Shown here piece by piece: positions 21,059 through 31,681 of a stretch of 64,000 nt of DNA (position 1 is its first letter; every line of letters begins with the position of its first letter). The DNA is taken from assembly GCA_024643255.1 (NCBI GenBank), contig JAHENF010000097.1:30798-94797 (forward strand), written 5' to 3'. Origin of the DNA: Ilumatobacteraceae bacterium. Lineage in GTDB: Bacteria; Actinomycetota; Acidimicrobiia; Acidimicrobiales; Ilumatobacteraceae. The notes below the pieces were generated by a model. The model saw nothing but the letters and a program-made list of their open reading frames with translations, was not told where the DNA came from and made no database searches. Position numbers and translations under genes: made by a program.

Positions 21059-22318
21059 TCAGTCGCCGGCGACGGGGATGTACACCGCGGCGTGCTCCAC
21101 CACGGTGGGGCCGGCATCGGGCGATCCGGCCGGAACAAGGCGGTAACGCAACAGGTAGAGCCCCAACACACAGAACATCACGCCACCGAGGAACCCGAGC
21201 TGCTTGCCGACGACCTGGGCGAACGCGCCGATCAGCAGTCCGCCGGCGACGGAGCCGACCTCGAAGAACATCGTGAACGAGCTGACGGCCCATGCCCGGT
21301 CGCTGTCGCTGGCGCGATTGACCGTGAGCGCGAGGAGCGACGGGTAGTTGAACGCCATCCCGAATCCGACGAACGCCGCCGCGACCCACAGCGCGGGGAT
21401 GGTCGGGAACGACGCGAGAATCGTCAGGCCGATCAGCACGTTGCCGAGCGCGATCGTCACCGCGCGACGAGGCCCCAGGCGTTCGGGAAGGGTGGCTCCG
21501 AAGATGCGCACGAGCACCGAGACGAGCGCATAGACCGCGAAGAGCCCGCCCGAACTCGCCATGCCGACCGAGCGGGAGTAGTCGGGAACGAACGCACCGA
21601 ACGCCGAGAACGCGGCGACACCACAGGCGAGCACCACACCCGGCATGATCGCCGCCGGGTGGATGAGCCGTCGACGTCCGTCGGCAGGTACCGCAGACGC
21701 AATGGTGTCGTCGACATCGACCGGGGTTTCGACCCGTGCCGGAGCGAACAGGGCGACGATCGCGGCCAGGAACGCGAACATGCCCGCCACGATGAACGCC
21801 CGCTGGAAATTCGTGTCGTCGAGCAGTGCCTCGCCGATGATCGGCCCCATGCCGATGCCGCCGAACACCGCGACCGAGAAATAGCTCGCACCTTCGGCGC
21901 GCCGGTCGCGAGGCGACATGTCGGCGATCAGGGTGGCCGCGCCGACGAAGAGCGCGGCCTCACCGACGCCGGTCAACCCACGAAGCAGCAACAACTGCCA
22001 GAACTCCGTGATCTGGCTCGAGCCGATCCCGCTGAATCCGGCAAGCGTGGCCCCGCCGACCATCAGCACTCGCCGGCCGTACCGGTCGGCGAGCCGCCCG
22101 AGCAAGGGTCTGGCGCAGATCGCGGCGAGCGCGAACACGGCGACGGTGAGGCCGATCCCGAACTCACCGGCATGCAGCGGACCCTCGATGAAGAGGGGCA
22201 CGATCGGGATGAGAATCCCGATGTACACGAAGAACACGAGCGCCGTCGCCGTCACGATCAGGAACGGGCGCGTCAACAACGACTCGCGCTCCGCTCCAGG
22301 GTTCGTGACCGTCGACAT
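21059..22318 (-). CDS. MFS transporter
   Basis: 12-TM-like; 'GRPLLGRLADRYGRRVLMVGG'-type MFS motif ('ARPLLGRLADRYGRRVLMVGGATLAG'). Confidence 0.92.
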   Translation of the reverse strand: MSTVTNPGAERESLLTRPFLIVTATALVFFVYIGILIPIVPLFIEGPLHAGEFGIGLTVAVFALAAICARPLLGRLADRYGRRVLMVGGATLAGFSGIGSSQITEFWQLLLLRGLTGVGEAALFVGAATLIADMSPRDRRAEGASYFSVAVFGGIGMGPIIGEALLDDTNFQRAFIVAGMFAFLAAIVALFAPARVETPVDVDDTIASAVPADGRRRLIHPAAIMPGVVLACGVAAFSAFGAFVPDYSRSVGMASSGGLFAVYALVSVLVRIFGATLPERLGPRRAVTIALGNVLIGLTILASFPTIPALWVAAAFVGFGMAFNYPSLLALTVNRASDSDRAWAVSSFTMFFEVGSVAGGLLIGAFAQVVGKQLGFLGGVMFCVLGLYLLRYRLVPAGSPDAGPTVVEHAAVYIPVAGD

Positions 22319-22333
22319 CCCCTCATCCAACCC

Positions 22334-22382
22334 GAAATGTGCACAGATATGCCCGCTCAGCGGTCACACCCCTCCAGATTTC
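22334..22382. repeat. 49-bp palindromic element, degenerate copy D
   Basis: GAAATGTGCACAGATATGCCCGCTCAGCGGTCACACCCCTCCAGATTTC; reverse complement matches copy A at 31/49 positions without gaps, including CGCTGAGCGGG core and both ends. Confidence 0.55.
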
Positions 22383-22464
22383 GGGAGGTTCGGGACGTTC
22401 GGGACGTTCGGGAGGTTCGGGACGGGACGTTCGAGACGTTCGCGACGTTCGGGAGGTTCGCGGC
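22381..22464. repeat. Tandem repeat, 9-bp unit TCGGGA(C/G)GT
   Basis: About eight TCGGGASGT units, one interrupted by GACGT, in the MFS/transglutaminase gap. Confidence 0.85.
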
Positions 22465-22475
22465 ACGCGAGGTCC

Positions 22476-23363
22476 TCAGATGCGGGCGACGTCGACGGAG
22501 ACGGCGAGCGACTGGGCCGACGACGGCCCGACGACCACACCGCGCACCGGTGCAACGTCGGCATAGTCACGACCCCAGCCGATGGTGACATGCCTCGACG
22601 GCGCGACGATCCCGTTCGTCGGGTCGAAGTCGAGCCAACCGTGGTCGGGAATCCACACCGAACACCATGCGTGCGACGCGTCCGCACCGATCGTCTTCGG
22701 CTCACCCGGTGGCGGTTCGGTCTCGATGTAGCCACTCACGTATCGAGCCGCGAGGCCGAGCGTGCGCAAACCGCCAACTGCGAGATGCGCGAAATCCTGA
22801 CAGACACCGCGTCGGTCCGCGACGACGACGTCGAGCGGCGTGCTCACCTCGGTGTACGAAGGGTCGAACCAGAACGTCTCGAAGATCTCCGTGCAGAAGG
22901 CGGTCGTCGCCTCGACGATCGGACGTCCCGGACGGAACGACGCCGTCGCGAGGTCGTACAGCGCCAGGCGATTCCGATCGACGGTCACGAACCGCGACGG
23001 CGCAGCGAACGGAACCACGTCGAGCGCAACCGGTCCACGCAGTCCGGCCACGGTTGCCGCCACGCGTTCCCACGCCACGTCCGCCCGTGGAAGCTCCTGC
23101 TCCCAGACGATCGCCTCGGTCACCGCTTCGACGGTGAGCCCGTCGTGCGGGCGGTGCAGACCGAACTGCACGACCCGATTGCCGAAGATGTCGGTTCGCT
23201 CGTCGTACTCGTCGGGCTCGGGGCTCGTGGTCACCACCGACGACGTCACGCTCTGTGAAGGCGTCTGGCGGGCCAGCACGCAGGCGACGCTGTAGCCGTC
23301 GGTCATCGTGGCGCCGTAGCGGTACTCGGTGCGGTGGATCACCCGATAGTGCTGGCCGGGCAT
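22476..23363 (-). CDS. Transglutaminase-like family protein (bacterial transglutaminase-like N-terminal domain)
   Basis: 'YRVIHRTEYRYGATMTDGY', catalytic 'DRRGVCQDFAHLAVGGLRTLGLAARYVSGYI', 'ASHAWCSVWIPDHGWLDFDPTNG'. Confidence 0.93.
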   Translation of the reverse strand: MPGQHYRVIHRTEYRYGATMTDGYSVACVLARQTPSQSVTSSVVTTSPEPDEYDERTDIFGNRVVQFGLHRPHDGLTVEAVTEAIVWEQELPRADVAWERVAATVAGLRGPVALDVVPFAAPSRFVTVDRNRLALYDLATASFRPGRPIVEATTAFCTEIFETFWFDPSYTEVSTPLDVVVADRRGVCQDFAHLAVGGLRTLGLAARYVSGYIETEPPPGEPKTIGADASHAWCSVWIPDHGWLDFDPTNGIVAPSRHVTIGWGRDYADVAPVRGVVVGPSSAQSLAVSVDVARI

Positions 23364-23364
23364 G

Positions 23365-25767
23365 TCAGCTGCGTCCCATCAAACGCGGGTCCACCGGCGC
23401 AGCCAGGTAGGAGCCGACCACGTCGCGGGCGAGAACGTCGCACCCGGCGAACACGTCGGCGAGCGCGGCCACCGTCGCCTCGATCGAACCGAACGACACG
23501 CCGTCGATCATCGTCAGCAAGTCGGTCGTCGTCTCGACGCCCTGCTGCCATCCGAGCAACTCGGCCTCATGACCCACCGCGCGAATCGCCGACGCTGCCG
23601 CTCGCGGGTTGTGCACATCGGCAACGAGGAGATGCAGGGCCGTCTCGAGTTCCACATCGCTGCGATGACGGCGACGATACGCAACCAGGCTCTCGTTGGA
23701 GGCGAGCACGATCTCGACGAGACGCTGTCGTTGGAAGTCGAGGCGATGGTGCGCGTACTCACCGATCGGATCGTCGACGGCCGGGACCTCAGGCGGGAAC
23801 ACCGCGGTGCCCGCTCCTGCATAGAGGCCGAATGCGCCGCGCACGCCATCGATCACGCCGAAGGCCCGCTCGAGACGCCGACCGACCTCGCCGAACCGCC
23901 ATGCGGGACCATGAACGACACTCTCGTTCCAGAGCCCGACGAGTGAGGCGAGGTCGACCAGAATCGATTCGAGGTGCCGACCGTCGATGCGGGCAATGTC
24001 GACCACCGACGGCGACGAACCTTCGTTGCCGAGCAGCCATCGCAACTGCGCTCGGGATTCGGCGAGCCTGGCGAGCATCCGGCCGGCCGTCACCGAGAAG
24101 AACTCGCGCACGCTGGATGCCTCGGCGAGGAACGATCCGAGTTGGTGTGCGAGGGACTCCACCGCCAACGCGAACGTCGCGCCGGCACGATCGGTCGTGT
24201 TCGGATCGATGCGTTCGGTCACGCCGGCGACCGCCGAGAGCATGTCGAGCCCGTGCACCACCCACGGTTCGGCGACCTCGGCATCGACGAGCCCGCTCGT
24301 TCGATCGAGCACGACCTCCATCGCGCGGGCGATGAGCTCGGCTCGTTCCATCGCCCGCCCTGCCCAGAACAACGCCTCGGCGGCTCGTGTGGGAACCGAT
24401 GCGATCAGGTCGACCTGCGGCAGAGGGTCGCGACGACGGACCTCCGGAGGCGCGACCGTTCCGCCGACGACCCAGACGTCCTTGGCCGTGGCGAGCGTCG
24501 GGCGCATGGGATCGTCACCGGCGGCGAGTACACGAGCGCTGCCACCTTGGAGCACGTCGATTCCCTTGTCGCTCGCCACGAGGTGCAGCCGCAGCGTCAC
24601 CGCCCGGTCCACGAGCTCGCGTCCGTCGAAGCTCGGGACCGTCGCCCACGCCGTGGTCGCCCGTTCCTCCGCGGACATGAACGGCAGCGGCCACGTTCCC
24701 TGATAGTCGGCGGTACGACCGGTCAGCCACGCACCCGCCGCGTCCCAGTACTCACCCAGTGCAGGATCCTCGAGCACTCCACAACCGTGGGCATTGGCGA
24801 GGCTGACGCCGTGCGAACGGGCGGCGAGCAGGAGTCCGGGGACGCCGACGCTGCCCTCGGCGTTGACCTCCATCGGGTCGACCCGATCGTCCTCGAGCCG
24901 GCGGAACAACACGTCGACGGGCTCGAGGCCACCCAACGAGCGCAACCAGACGCGTCGTTGTCGCACGACGAGATCGGCACCCTCGGCCAGGTTCAGCCCG
25001 AGGCGGGTCGCGAGATACGACTGCTCGACGTACGAGGCGTGATCGACGCCGCCCGACAGCACGACGATCCGCGGGTTGCGCGTGGCCGCGACGTCGGCGA
25101 GGCCGTCACGGAGGCGATCGGCGAAGGGGTCGAGCGACCGCAGTGCCCGACCGCCGGGCAGACGCGAGATGACATCGCGGTGGACACGGCCCGACACCGA
25201 ACGGCCGAGCAGGGCATAGCCGACCCCGGCCGGGGCGTCGGTCAGATCGCGCACGACACGCCATCGACCCGAGGCGTCTCTGATGACGTCGACGGCATAG
25301 TTCGTCATCCATCGTCGATGTGGACGGGTGCCGAATGCTGCGAGCCGATACTTCCCACTCCCCCACAGCACCGCCGGGTCGACGACCGCATCCTGGAGCA
25401 CCGTGCGCGCCCCGTAGAGGTCGACGAGCAGCGCTTCGAGCATCTGCATGCGAGCAATCGCACCGTCGGCGAGCGTGACGAACTCGTCGCCGTCGATGAC
25501 GAGCGGTATCGGATCGAGCCGCCACGGTCGCGACTCGAGCCCGACCATTCGCCCGTCGGTGCGCAGAGGAAGATCGTGAACGATGTGCCCGGAACCCTCG
25601 GCCGCGATGAGTCGGTCGTGGTCGACCTGTCGGGTGTAGAGATCGGCGAAACCGGCGATCGACGACATCAGGGCATTCGCGTCGACACCACCGGCACTGA
25701 ACCTTCCCGGAGGGAGGCCGGGATCCGGCGCACCGACGTTCGCCTGGAACTGTGTGTGCTCGGTCAT
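23365..25767 (-). CDS. Circularly permuted type 2 ATP-grasp / alpha-E fusion protein
   Basis: 800 aa; N-half CP-ATP-grasp ('VVLSGGVDHASYVEQSYLATRLGLNLAEGADLVVRQRRVWLRSLGGLEPVDVLFRRLEDDRVDP'), C-half alpha-E. Confidence 0.9.
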   Translation of the reverse strand: MTEHTQFQANVGAPDPGLPPGRFSAGGVDANALMSSIAGFADLYTRQVDHDRLIAAEGSGHIVHDLPLRTDGRMVGLESRPWRLDPIPLVIDGDEFVTLADGAIARMQMLEALLVDLYGARTVLQDAVVDPAVLWGSGKYRLAAFGTRPHRRWMTNYAVDVIRDASGRWRVVRDLTDAPAGVGYALLGRSVSGRVHRDVISRLPGGRALRSLDPFADRLRDGLADVAATRNPRIVVLSGGVDHASYVEQSYLATRLGLNLAEGADLVVRQRRVWLRSLGGLEPVDVLFRRLEDDRVDPMEVNAEGSVGVPGLLLAARSHGVSLANAHGCGVLEDPALGEYWDAAGAWLTGRTADYQGTWPLPFMSAEERATTAWATVPSFDGRELVDRAVTLRLHLVASDKGIDVLQGGSARVLAAGDDPMRPTLATAKDVWVVGGTVAPPEVRRRDPLPQVDLIASVPTRAAEALFWAGRAMERAELIARAMEVVLDRTSGLVDAEVAEPWVVHGLDMLSAVAGVTERIDPNTTDRAGATFALAVESLAHQLGSFLAEASSVREFFSVTAGRMLARLAESRAQLRWLLGNEGSSPSVVDIARIDGRHLESILVDLASLVGLWNESVVHGPAWRFGEVGRRLERAFGVIDGVRGAFGLYAGAGTAVFPPEVPAVDDPIGEYAHHRLDFQRQRLVEIVLASNESLVAYRRRHRSDVELETALHLLVADVHNPRAAASAIRAVGHEAELLGWQQGVETTTDLLTMIDGVSFGSIEATVAALADVFAGCDVLARDVVGSYLAAPVDPRLMGRS

Positions 25768-25770
25768 CGC

Positions 25771-26697
25771 TCAGTGCACGACGTACTGCTCGTGCATGAC
25801 CCTGTCGAGTCGAGCCAATGCCACCTGCACGCCCTCCATCGCGGCGTCGAGTGCCGCGCCGTCGTCGGCCGCCGGGCGGCTGCGTCGCAATTGACGGTCG
25901 GCCGCTTCGACGGCGCCGAGCACCGTCGAGTACTCGGGAAGTCGAAGGATCGACGTGCGCATCTCCGCCAGACATCCGGCCACCGAACGCGGAAAGCGGT
26001 GATCGAACAGCAGGAACCTGACGACGGACGGACCGTCGATCGGGCCGCGTGTCGAGCGTTGGTACATCTGCAGCGCCGAGAGCGATCGCAGCACTCCCAT
26101 CCACTGCACCTCGTTGAACTCGTCGGTGGTTCCCGCCGGTACCGAGAGCAGCGTCGCGGCGCGCACGCCGAGCACACGGGTCGTCATGTCGGCGCGTTCG
26201 ATGTACCGGCCGAGTCGCCACATCTCGAACACTTCGTCGCGCGTCATCGTGGAGATCATCACACCGTCGAGACGACGGCTCTCGTCGACCACCCGTGCCA
26301 GGAACCGGTCGCGGCGGCGGCGCTCGACCGACGTCACCGCCGCACCACGCACGTAGATCGACAGGTCGTTGACGGTCTGCCACGCCTCACGTGGCAGCAC
26401 TTCGCGACACGTGCGCAGGTTCTCCCGGCTCGAGTCGACCGTGTTGACGATGCTGTTGGGGTGTTCGCGTTCGGCGATCAGGAACTGTGCGACCTGATTC
26501 TCGTCCGACCCGCTGACCGCCGGCAGCTGGACATCGCTGCCCGAGATGGTCACCAACGGATGCCAGCGCGACGTCGTGATCGGGAGGTCGGCGAGCACGT
26601 CGCCGTAGGCGCGAAGCACCCGTGCCGAGTCCTCGGCGCGTTCGATGTAACGCGCCGCCCAGTACATCCGGTCGGCGACCCGCGACAACAGTGCCAT
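25771..26697 (-). CDS. Alpha-E domain-containing protein
   Basis: 'MALLSRVADRMYWAARYIERAEDSARVLRAYGDVLADLP' alpha-E N-terminus. Confidence 0.92.
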   Translation of the reverse strand: MALLSRVADRMYWAARYIERAEDSARVLRAYGDVLADLPITTSRWHPLVTISGSDVQLPAVSGSDENQVAQFLIAEREHPNSIVNTVDSSRENLRTCREVLPREAWQTVNDLSIYVRGAAVTSVERRRRDRFLARVVDESRRLDGVMISTMTRDEVFEMWRLGRYIERADMTTRVLGVRAATLLSVPAGTTDEFNEVQWMGVLRSLSALQMYQRSTRGPIDGPSVVRFLLFDHRFPRSVAGCLAEMRTSILRLPEYSTVLGAVEAADRQLRRSRPAADDGAALDAAMEGVQVALARLDRVMHEQYVVH

Positions 26698-28169
26698 CAG
26701 CGATCGCCCTGGCTCTGTGACTGCACGGCCTGCTCGGTGTGCCCGTTCGCCGGACCGTCTGATTCGTCGCGATCGACGATCCAGGTGTCCTTGCTGCCGC
26801 CGCCCTGCGACGAGTTCACGACGAGCGACCCCTTGGTGAGCGCCACCCGGGTCAGGCCACCCGCCGTGACGTAGCTGTGCTCCCCCGTGAGGATGAACGG
26901 CCGGAGATCGAGGTGCCTCGGCTCGATCCCCTCGTCGACGAGCGTCGGAGCGGTCGACAGATCGAGGATCGGTTGAGCCACCCAGTTGCGCGGATCGGCG
27001 CGAACCGCGGCCGCCGCGGCCTCGAGCTCGTCCACCGTCGCGCGATTGCCGATCAAGATGCCGTAGCCACCGCTCTCGTTGGCCGGCTTGAGCACGAGAT
27101 CACCGATGTTCGCGAGCACGTGCTCGCGTTCGTCGTCGTACATGCAACGGAACGTCGGCACGTTGGGAATCAGCGGCTCTTCACCGAGGTAGTACCTGAT
27201 CATGTCGGGCACCCAGGCGTACACGCACTTGTCGTCGGCGACACCGGCACCGGGGGCATTCGCGATGGCGACGTTGCCGGCCTTCCACGCCCGCATCAAC
27301 CCGGCGACGCCGAGCATCGAATCGGGCAGGAAGGCCTCGGGGTCGATGAAGAGGTCGTCGATCCGGCGGTAGATCACGTCGACACGTTCGAGGCCCTGGA
27401 TCGTCTTCATGTAGACGCATTCATCGTCGCCGACGACGAGGTCCTGGCCCTCGACGAGCTCCGCGCCCATCCGCTGTGCGAGGAACGAGTGCTCGAAATA
27501 CGCCGAGTTGAAGATGCCGGGCGTGAGCACGACGATCGTCGGGGTCGAGCGGTCGGCCGGCGCGAGCGACACGAGTAGCTTGTTGAGCTCATCGGTGTAC
27601 GCGTCGACCGGACGGATCCGGTGGCGCTGGAACAACTCGGGGAATGCTCGCTTGGCGACGCCTCGGTTCTCGAGCACGTAGCTCACGCCGGACGGGACTC
27701 GCAGGTTGTCCTCCAGGACGTAGAGCTGGCCGTCGCCTGCACGCACGAGGTCGGAACCCGAGATGTGGGCCCACACTCCGAACTTCGGGTGCACGCCGCG
27801 GCATTCGGGACGGAAGTTCGCGGAGTCCTCGAGCAACGCCGCGGGGAATACGCCGTCGGCGATGATCTGCTGGTCGTTGTAGACGTCGTCGATGAATCGG
27901 TTGAGCGCTCGCAACCGCTGAGCGAGGCCACGCTCGACAACGCTCCACTCGTCGCCGCCGATCAGCCGGGGGATGATGTCGAACGGCCACGCCCGGTCGA
28001 TGTTCTCGCCGTCGGAGTAGACGGTGAACGAGATGCCCATCGTGAGGATCTCGAGATCCGATACGCGCTGGCGTTCCCGAACGTCGTCGAGTCCGATGCG
28101 GTGCAGCAGTTCGATCAGATCACGCGCGATCGGCCGGGGGCTTCCATCGGCATCGAGCAGTTCGTCCAC
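26697..28169 (-). CDS. Circularly permuted type 2 ATP-grasp protein
   Basis: 'ENLRVPSGVSYVLENRGVAKRAFPELF', 'VVLTPGIFNSAYFEHSFLAQRMGAELVEGQDLVVGDDECVYMKTIQGLERVDVIYRRIDDLFIDP'. Confidence 0.93.
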   Translation of the reverse strand: MDELLDADGSPRPIARDLIELLHRIGLDDVRERQRVSDLEILTMGISFTVYSDGENIDRAWPFDIIPRLIGGDEWSVVERGLAQRLRALNRFIDDVYNDQQIIADGVFPAALLEDSANFRPECRGVHPKFGVWAHISGSDLVRAGDGQLYVLEDNLRVPSGVSYVLENRGVAKRAFPELFQRHRIRPVDAYTDELNKLLVSLAPADRSTPTIVVLTPGIFNSAYFEHSFLAQRMGAELVEGQDLVVGDDECVYMKTIQGLERVDVIYRRIDDLFIDPEAFLPDSMLGVAGLMRAWKAGNVAIANAPGAGVADDKCVYAWVPDMIRYYLGEEPLIPNVPTFRCMYDDEREHVLANIGDLVLKPANESGGYGILIGNRATVDELEAAAAAVRADPRNWVAQPILDLSTAPTLVDEGIEPRHLDLRPFILTGEHSYVTAGGLTRVALTKGSLVVNSSQGGGSKDTWIVDRDESDGPANGHTEQAVQSQSQGDR

Positions 28170-28243
28170 GCCCGCCGACCGTACTCTGCAAATCCCCTGT
28201 TCCGGGTGTGCACCGTTGCGACTTCGTGAACAAGGTGGACGGG

Positions 28244-29488
28244 TCAGGACTCGTCAGGGGCCTTTGGTTCCTTCGGGAGGCCGAGCACCCGCTCGCCGAC
28301 GATGTTGCGCTGGATCTGGCTCGTGCCGCCCCAGATGGTCTCCGAGCGCGAGAAGAAGAACGACGACATCATCGGGCTCACCGGATACCCCTCGCGTCGC
28401 TGATCCCGTGCCGCTCCCGGCCAACCACCGGACTCGGGGCCGGCATCGATGAGCATGCCGTCGGCGCCGTAGATGTCGACGGCCAACTCCATCGCCCGCT
28501 GGTGCATCTCCGACCAGAACATCTTGTTGGTGGCACCGAGCACGATCGTGCCCATGTCGCTGCCGCCGCTGAGCGTCGCCGACAGGTTGCGCAGCCCGTT
28601 GATGCGCAGGATCTGGATCTTCGTCCAGTACTGCATCAGGCGTTGGCGGATGTGCGGCTCGTCGATCACGCCCTTGTCGGTGGCCGCTTCCACGAGCAGG
28701 CGGTACTCCTCGGCGAAGCGGCGATAGCCGGTGGTGGCCGACTGGCCACGCTCGAACGCCAGGGTCGAGTTGGCGACCTTCCAACCGTTGTTGACCCCAC
28801 CGACGACCGCGTCCTTCGCGCACCGCGCGTTGTCGAAGAACACCTCACAGAACTCGGCCGTTCCGTCGGGCTGGGTGATGCCGCGTACCTCGACGCCCGG
28901 CTGGCGCATCGGGACGAGCATGTAGGAGATGCCGGCGTGCTTCTTGACGTCGGGATCGGTGCGGGTGAGCAGGAAGCAGTAGTCGGCGTGATGGCCCTGC
29001 GTGGTCCACACCTTCTGGCCGTTGATGACCCACTCGTCACCGTCGAGCACTGCCGTGGTCTTCAGACTGGCGAGATCCGAGCCCGAGTTCGGCTCGGAGA
29101 AGCCCTGGCACCAGCGTGTCGTGCCGCTCAGGATGCCCGGGAGGAACTCCTTCTTCTGCTCCTCGGTGCCCCACTGCAGAATCGTCGGACCGACGAGGGT
29201 GTCACCGAAGAAGTCGCCGCGCATCGGCGCCTTGGCGCTCGCGAACTCCTCCGAGAGCACGACGCCCTGCATCGTCGTGAGGCCCTTGCCGCCGTATTCG
29301 GCGGGCCACGTGGCACAGATCCATCCGCCCTCGAAGAGCTTCTTCGGCCACTCCTCGTTGAACTGCTTGCGCTCGGCGTCGGTCATCTCGAAGCCGTCGT
29401 CGAACCATCCGTCGGGCAGGTTCTCCTGCAACCACGCCTTGATCTCGACGCGGAATTCCTCGGCTTCGGGGGGATACGAGAGGTCCAT
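28244..29488 (-). CDS. Acyl-CoA dehydrogenase family protein
   Basis: 'RWCQGFSEPNSGSDLASLKTTAVLDGDEWVINGQKVWTTQGHHADY' ACAD motif. Confidence 0.93.
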   Translation of the reverse strand: MDLSYPPEAEEFRVEIKAWLQENLPDGWFDDGFEMTDAERKQFNEEWPKKLFEGGWICATWPAEYGGKGLTTMQGVVLSEEFASAKAPMRGDFFGDTLVGPTILQWGTEEQKKEFLPGILSGTTRWCQGFSEPNSGSDLASLKTTAVLDGDEWVINGQKVWTTQGHHADYCFLLTRTDPDVKKHAGISYMLVPMRQPGVEVRGITQPDGTAEFCEVFFDNARCAKDAVVGGVNNGWKVANSTLAFERGQSATTGYRRFAEEYRLLVEAATDKGVIDEPHIRQRLMQYWTKIQILRINGLRNLSATLSGGSDMGTIVLGATNKMFWSEMHQRAMELAVDIYGADGMLIDAGPESGGWPGAARDQRREGYPVSPMMSSFFFSRSETIWGGTSQIQRNIVGERVLGLPKEPKAPDES

Positions 29489-29506
29489 TCCCCCATTCTG
29501 GCTCGC

Positions 29507-29528
29507 GACTTGACCCGCGGGTCAAGTC
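29507..29528. promoter_or_regulatory. Perfect 22-bp palindrome, candidate operator of acyl-CoA dehydrogenase gene
   Basis: GACTTGACCCGCGGGTCAAGTC, 11-bp arms, 18 bp from the ATG. Confidence 0.6.
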
Positions 29529-29539
29529 CTTCGCAGCGC

Positions 29540-29561
29540 GAATCGTCGACGCGGACGATTC
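29540..29561. promoter_or_regulatory. Inverted repeat in divergent ACAD/amt promoter region
   Basis: GAATCGTC-GACGCG-GACGATTC. Confidence 0.4.
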
Positions 29562-29684
29562 ACACGCAGGAAACAGTTCGGCGACAAGCGGGAAATCCGG
29601 CGCCTTTATGTTGCGCTCGCAATCCGGGCGGCAACGACGCCACTGGACTCCGCATCCCTGTTCCCGACCCCTCTTGGAGGACCC

Positions 29685-31431
<1,747 letters not shown>

Positions 31432-31583
31432 TCGGCGACCCCTTCGTCGGCGCCGTCGCCGACATCCCCGATCGGGGCGCATCGTTGCGTCCTGCAGGTC
31501 GATCCCCGAGCCTCCTTTGCGTCCTCAGAGGGCTGGCTCGGGGATCGGCGCGTCCCCCGGTCCGATCGGCCCAACACGAACCC

Positions 31584-31632
31584 GAAATTCGGAGCGGATG
31601 TTGCGCTGAGCGCAACACCGCCTCCGAATTTG
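31584..31632. repeat. 49-bp palindromic element, copy B
   Basis: GAAATTCGGAGCGGATGTTGCGCTGAGCGCAACACCGCCTCCGAATTTG, intergenic between PII and second amt. Confidence 0.85.
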
Positions 31633-31681
31633 GGGTCAGGCATTTCCGATCCGGGTCGTCGGCATCTATGGTCTCCCGACC

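Noticed and set aside
22381-22464. Repeat array considered as CRISPR
   Set aside because: 9-bp contiguous units with no spacers; a simple tandem repeat, not a CRISPR.
23974-26874. 966-aa plus-strand ORF
   Set aside because: Fully antisense to the well-supported ATP-grasp/alpha-E genes; no recognisable domain.
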